Positions 6,043-7,913 of a stretch of DNA of 7,913 nt are shown piece by piece. Positions within the stretch are counted from its first letter, which is position 1; each line of letters opens with the position of its first letter. The translations under genes were made by a program, and so were the position numbers. Under the pieces are notes generated by a model, which was given only the letters and a program-made list of their open reading frames with translations, did not search any database and had not been told where the DNA came from. The stretch is from JBCBZH01 sp039815415 (GTDB lineage: Bacteria; Bacteroidota; Rhodothermia; Rhodothermales; Rubricoccaceae), in contig JBCBZH010000208.1 of assembly GCA_039815415.1 (NCBI GenBank), positions 1 through 7,913 on the forward strand, in the 5' to 3' direction.

Positions 6043-7209
6043 CTAGTTCGTCGACATGCCCGCACACTCGGCGACTGCGTTGGCGTCGTCTACCCGGTTG
6101 AGCTGTGTGTAGACCTGGAAGAGAGCCGTGCATGCGTTTTGCTGGTCGGCGGCGTCGGCCAGATCGCGGGAGGCCTGGAGGTAGGGGAGGGCCCGCTCCA
6201 GTAGCCCATTGCGCTCTTCAATGAGGGCGTTGGCCGCAGCGTTGTCCTCGGTCTCATTGGCCTCGCGGGCAAGCGCGCTCGCCTTGTTCTGGAGCGCTGC
6301 GCCCATGTTGTACTGCGCATCCGGGTTGTCCGGATTGAGGTCCACCGCCATGCCCAACTGCTCGATAGCCTCATCGATGCGGTCCGCCGAGAGCAAGAGG
6401 GAGCCGTAGTTGTATCGGATCAGCCCTTCAGCTTCTCCCGATACGCGGCCAGACGCGATCTCGGATTCGTACTCCGCGATGGCACGGTCCACCATGCCTG
6501 CGTTGGCGTAGGCGTTGAGCAGGGTCGTGCGCAGGTCGTCGTTGTCCGGGAAGCGGTCGCGTGCAGCTTCCAGCACCTCGACGGCTTCGGTCGCGCGGTC
6601 CGTGGCGAGGTAGGCCCGGGCGAGGTACTCATGCGTGTTGGCATCCTCCGGCGCCAGCTCGACGGCCCGCGCAAGCGGCTCGATGGCAGCTTCGAAGTTG
6701 GCCCCGCGAAGCTCTGCGAGACCGAGGCCGAACGGCCCCTGCATGGAGTCGGGCTGGAGAGTAATTGCGCCCCTGAAGTAGGCTGCAGCGTCGGATGGGT
6801 CAGCGTCTGAGCGGAGGGTCTTGTTGCCCTCGTTGATGGCATAGGCCCAGGCGTTGACCTTCGCGTCGATGACACTCTGGTCATCGGGTGCAAGCTGCAC
6901 GGCTCGGTCTACAGTGGCCGTCATGTCGGCGAAGAGCGAGGCGCGCCGCTCCACCTCAGCGGTGGGCGTTTCGCCTCCCATCAGGCGAAGCACCTCAGCC
7001 TTGAGGACAAGCGCTTCGACGTTGTCCGGGTTGGTCGCGAGGGCCTCGTCTAGGTTGTCAAGGGCATTGTCATACTCCTTGTTGTTGATGTAGAGCTTCG
7101 CCCCCTCGACCTGCGGGTCGCTGGAGCAGCCGTCAGCGCCACCGAGCACGATGGCGACGAACGCAAAAAGCGTCAGGAAGGAAAAGCGGGAGAGAGAAAG
7201 GGAAGACAT
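6043..7209 (-). CDS. TPR-repeat lipoprotein
   Basis: This 388-residue protein starts with a lipoprotein-type signal: MSSLSLSRFSFLTLFAFVAI, then VLGGADGC, with Cys28 as the likely lipidated residue. The -2 Asp is unusual for a lipobox. The start at ATG 7209 is set by that signal; an extended frame to 7332 would add a Pro/Arg-rich piece without family character. The rest is a set of tetratricopeptide-like helical pairs: about 33-67 (AKLYINNKEYDNALDNLDEAL), 138-190 (AAAYFRGAITLQPDSMQGPF), 187-220, 223-255 and 262-300 (LLLSADRIDEAIEQLGMAVDLNPDNPDAQYNMG). A final, more irregular pair spans 330-385. Loops carry the typical N/APDN spacing. TPR proteins scaffold protein complexes; the partner here is unknown. 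It is probably attached to the inner or outer membrane facing the periplasm. A strong hairpin follows the stop codon. Confidence 0.9.
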   Translation of the reverse strand: MSSLSLSRFSFLTLFAFVAIVLGGADGCSSDPQVEGAKLYINNKEYDNALDNLDEALATNPDNVEALVLKAEVLRLMGGETPTAEVERRASLFADMTATVDRAVQLAPDDQSVIDAKVNAWAYAINEGNKTLRSDADPSDAAAYFRGAITLQPDSMQGPFGLGLAELRGANFEAAIEPLARAVELAPEDANTHEYLARAYLATDRATEAVEVLEAARDRFPDNDDLRTTLLNAYANAGMVDRAIAEYESEIASGRVSGEAEGLIRYNYGSLLLSADRIDEAIEQLGMAVDLNPDNPDAQYNMGAALQNKASALAREANETEDNAAANALIEERNGLLERALPYLQASRDLADAADQQNACTALFQVYTQLNRVDDANAVAECAGMSTN

Positions 7210-7394
7210 GGGTACAGTCGGGGAAGGCGTTCTGGGGAGCCTGAGAGGCAGGGCCGCGCCGGAACAGTGTCGGCCGGGTGCGTCTAAGCTACTCGTCCTT
7301 TGTTTCACGCGTGGGCGCGGCGGAGGGTCCATTCGTGCTGGGCGGGCGTGCCGTCACCCTGAATGGCTGCTCCGTTCGCCGTTTTCTCCCTTTC
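7210..7394. promoter_or_regulatory. Divergent intergenic region between TPR lipoprotein and 7395 gene
   Basis: This 185-bp gap separates two divergent starts and should carry both promoters. On the minus strand TAGCTTAG (7291-7284) matches the Bacteroidota -7 form TAnnTTTG at all but one informative position, about 75 bp before the TPR start. I cannot find a good -33 TTG at the right spacing, so this is a weak candidate. The plus-strand gene is preceded by a pyrimidine tract (ttttctccctttc) and no Shine-Dalgarno. Confidence 0.35.
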
Positions 7395-7883
7395 ATGCTT
7401 TCTAGTCAGCGAGCCTTCCTATCGGGGCTGATCGATTATGCTGGGCTCTTTCCGCCGGCTGCCCTCGATCTCCGCCCGGCCCTGTTTACCTACCTGCGCG
7501 ATCGCAAGGGGCCGGACGCATGGATGCTGAACCGGTTCATTCTTCCGGTTTCACGCCGCCTAGAGCTTCACCCGTTCCTGAATGCCTTCACAGCGGAGGC
7601 ACCGCTCGTGCTCTCGGTGCTTGGGTACACGCCCGCCAGCTCGTCGGACGAGACGTGGGAGAACCGAGCCTTGCGGACGGTCACGGATGCCCATCGGCTG
7701 GAGATGCAGAGTGGAGGCCGGGTCCGCTGCGACCGGTTCGAGATGCGTGTCCCAGCCGAGCTGGCGATGGATTCCGACGCACTGGCGATGCACCTGGGCG
7801 ACCTCGATGGCGTCTTTCGCGCACAGGGCCGAGGGGCATCGGGCCCCCTATCGCAACCATGTAGGCACCGTGGATGCTCTTGA
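7395..7883 (+). CDS. Uncharacterised 'LIDYAGLFPPA' family protein, apparently interrupted near its 3' end
   Basis: Translation from ATG 7395 begins MLSSQRAFLSGLIDYAGLFP, an N-terminus I recognise as characteristic of an uncharacterised cytosolic family found in Planctomycetota and Bacteroidota/Rhodothermota-type genomes. No function is known to me. Coherent sequence continues through FILPVSRRLELHPFL, APLVLSVLGYTP and RVRCDRFEMRVPAELAMDSD to about residue 145 (LGDLDGVFRAQGRG, near 7832). The frame then ends at 7883 with a compositionally odd tail, ASGPLSQPCRHRGCS. From memory the family is roughly twice as long as these 162 residues, so the C-terminal half seems missing. The change of character coincides with the point where the other strand starts to look coding. 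An upstream in-frame extension to 7278 is possible but has no family character. Confidence 0.7.
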   Translation: MLSSQRAFLSGLIDYAGLFPPAALDLRPALFTYLRDRKGPDAWMLNRFILPVSRRLELHPFLNAFTAEAPLVLSVLGYTPASSSDETWENRALRTVTDAHRLEMQSGGRVRCDRFEMRVPAELAMDSDALAMHLGDLDGVFRAQGRGASGPLSQPCRHRGCS

Positions 7884-7913
7884 ACGCGACCGTTCCGTCC
7901 TCCAGGTCCAACA
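7681..7913 (-). CDS. Possible 3' fragment of a fascin-like gene, 5' end outside the window
   Basis: On the minus strand the frame entering at 7912 reads LDLEDGTVAFKSIHGAYMVA. This closely resembles the fascin/FRG1-type beta-trefoil repeat, in which a G-K-V-A-L-K-S/A-x-x-G-K-Y-hydrophobic-A pattern recurs. Codon third positions over 7833-7913 are about 85% G/C in this frame against about 67% for the matching plus frame, by hand count, which favours the minus strand. Past about 7830 the frame merely reads antisense through the plus-strand gene to a TGA at 7681-7683. The true coding part is therefore probably only 7833-7913. It may be a truncated gene or a chimeric end. Assignment is tentative. 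Confidence 0.3.
   Translation of the reverse strand, partial: LDLEDGTVAFKSIHGAYMVAIGGPMPLGPVRERRHRGRPGASPVRRNPSPARLGHASRTGRSGPGLHSASPADGHP

Noticed and set aside
5963..6133. A 57-codon N-terminal extension of the PLP-enzyme gene
   Set aside because: It crosses the terminator hairpin and the end of the TPR gene, and family proteins start near MTDSDHGFGTRAVHAG.
7210..7332. A 41-codon N-terminal extension of the TPR lipoprotein
   Set aside because: It would place a Pro/Arg-rich segment before the lipoprotein signal peptide and block export.
1..7913. tRNA, rRNA, CRISPR array, insertion sequence or phage genes
   Set aside because: I looked on both strands and saw no cloverleaf, regularly spaced direct repeats, transposase or phage motifs.

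Overview
The window is GC-rich, gene-dense bacterial chromosomal DNA. None of the recognisable starts has a Shine-Dalgarno sequence. One gene fuses the alpha and beta subunits of a 2-oxo-acid dehydrogenase E1, and the neighbours include a TPR lipoprotein and a DUF547 exported protein. Together these point to a high-GC member of the Bacteroidota/Rhodothermota group (Rubricoccus/Rubrivirga/Rhodothermus-like). That placement is inference from gene style, not from a marker gene.

Layout. Positions 1-573 (minus) hold the first 191 residues of an exported protein of unknown function, cut by the window edge. Positions 664-924 (minus) encode a small one-helix membrane protein. A short divergent gap (925-992) leads into a plus-strand block: the fused TPP-dependent E1 (993-3299), an exported DUF547 protein (3401-4219) and a MOSC-domain protein (4259-4741). 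These three may be co-transcribed, although hairpin-forming repeats lie at each 3' end. Facing them on the minus strand is a cystathionine gamma-synthase/gamma-lyase family PLP enzyme (4733-5962), whose 3' end overlaps the MOSC gene by 9 bp. Upstream of it, also on the minus strand, is a TPR lipoprotein (6043-7209), with a strong hairpin between the two. A divergent gap (7210-7394) separates this from a plus-strand gene of an uncharacterised family (from 7395). No gene-free stretch exceeds 300 bases.

The genes are mostly housekeeping: oxidative decarboxylation of a 2-oxo acid, sulfur amino-acid metabolism, a possible molybdenum-cofactor/sulfur-carrier protein, and envelope proteins. No phage, CRISPR, transposase, tRNA or rRNA is visible, and I do not see a novel multi-gene system.

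Two signals are not explained by the genes. First, the 9-mer GAGCTGGCG (either strand) occurs 11 times, far above chance, in several reading frames. It forms inverted pairs at the 3' ends of all three plus-strand genes of the central block, so it looks like a highly iterated DNA-level motif or a REP-like element. Second, the last ~80 bases look like coding sequence of the opposite strand (fascin-like) running into the interrupted plus-strand gene. That suggests a rearrangement breakpoint or a chimeric sequence end near 7830.
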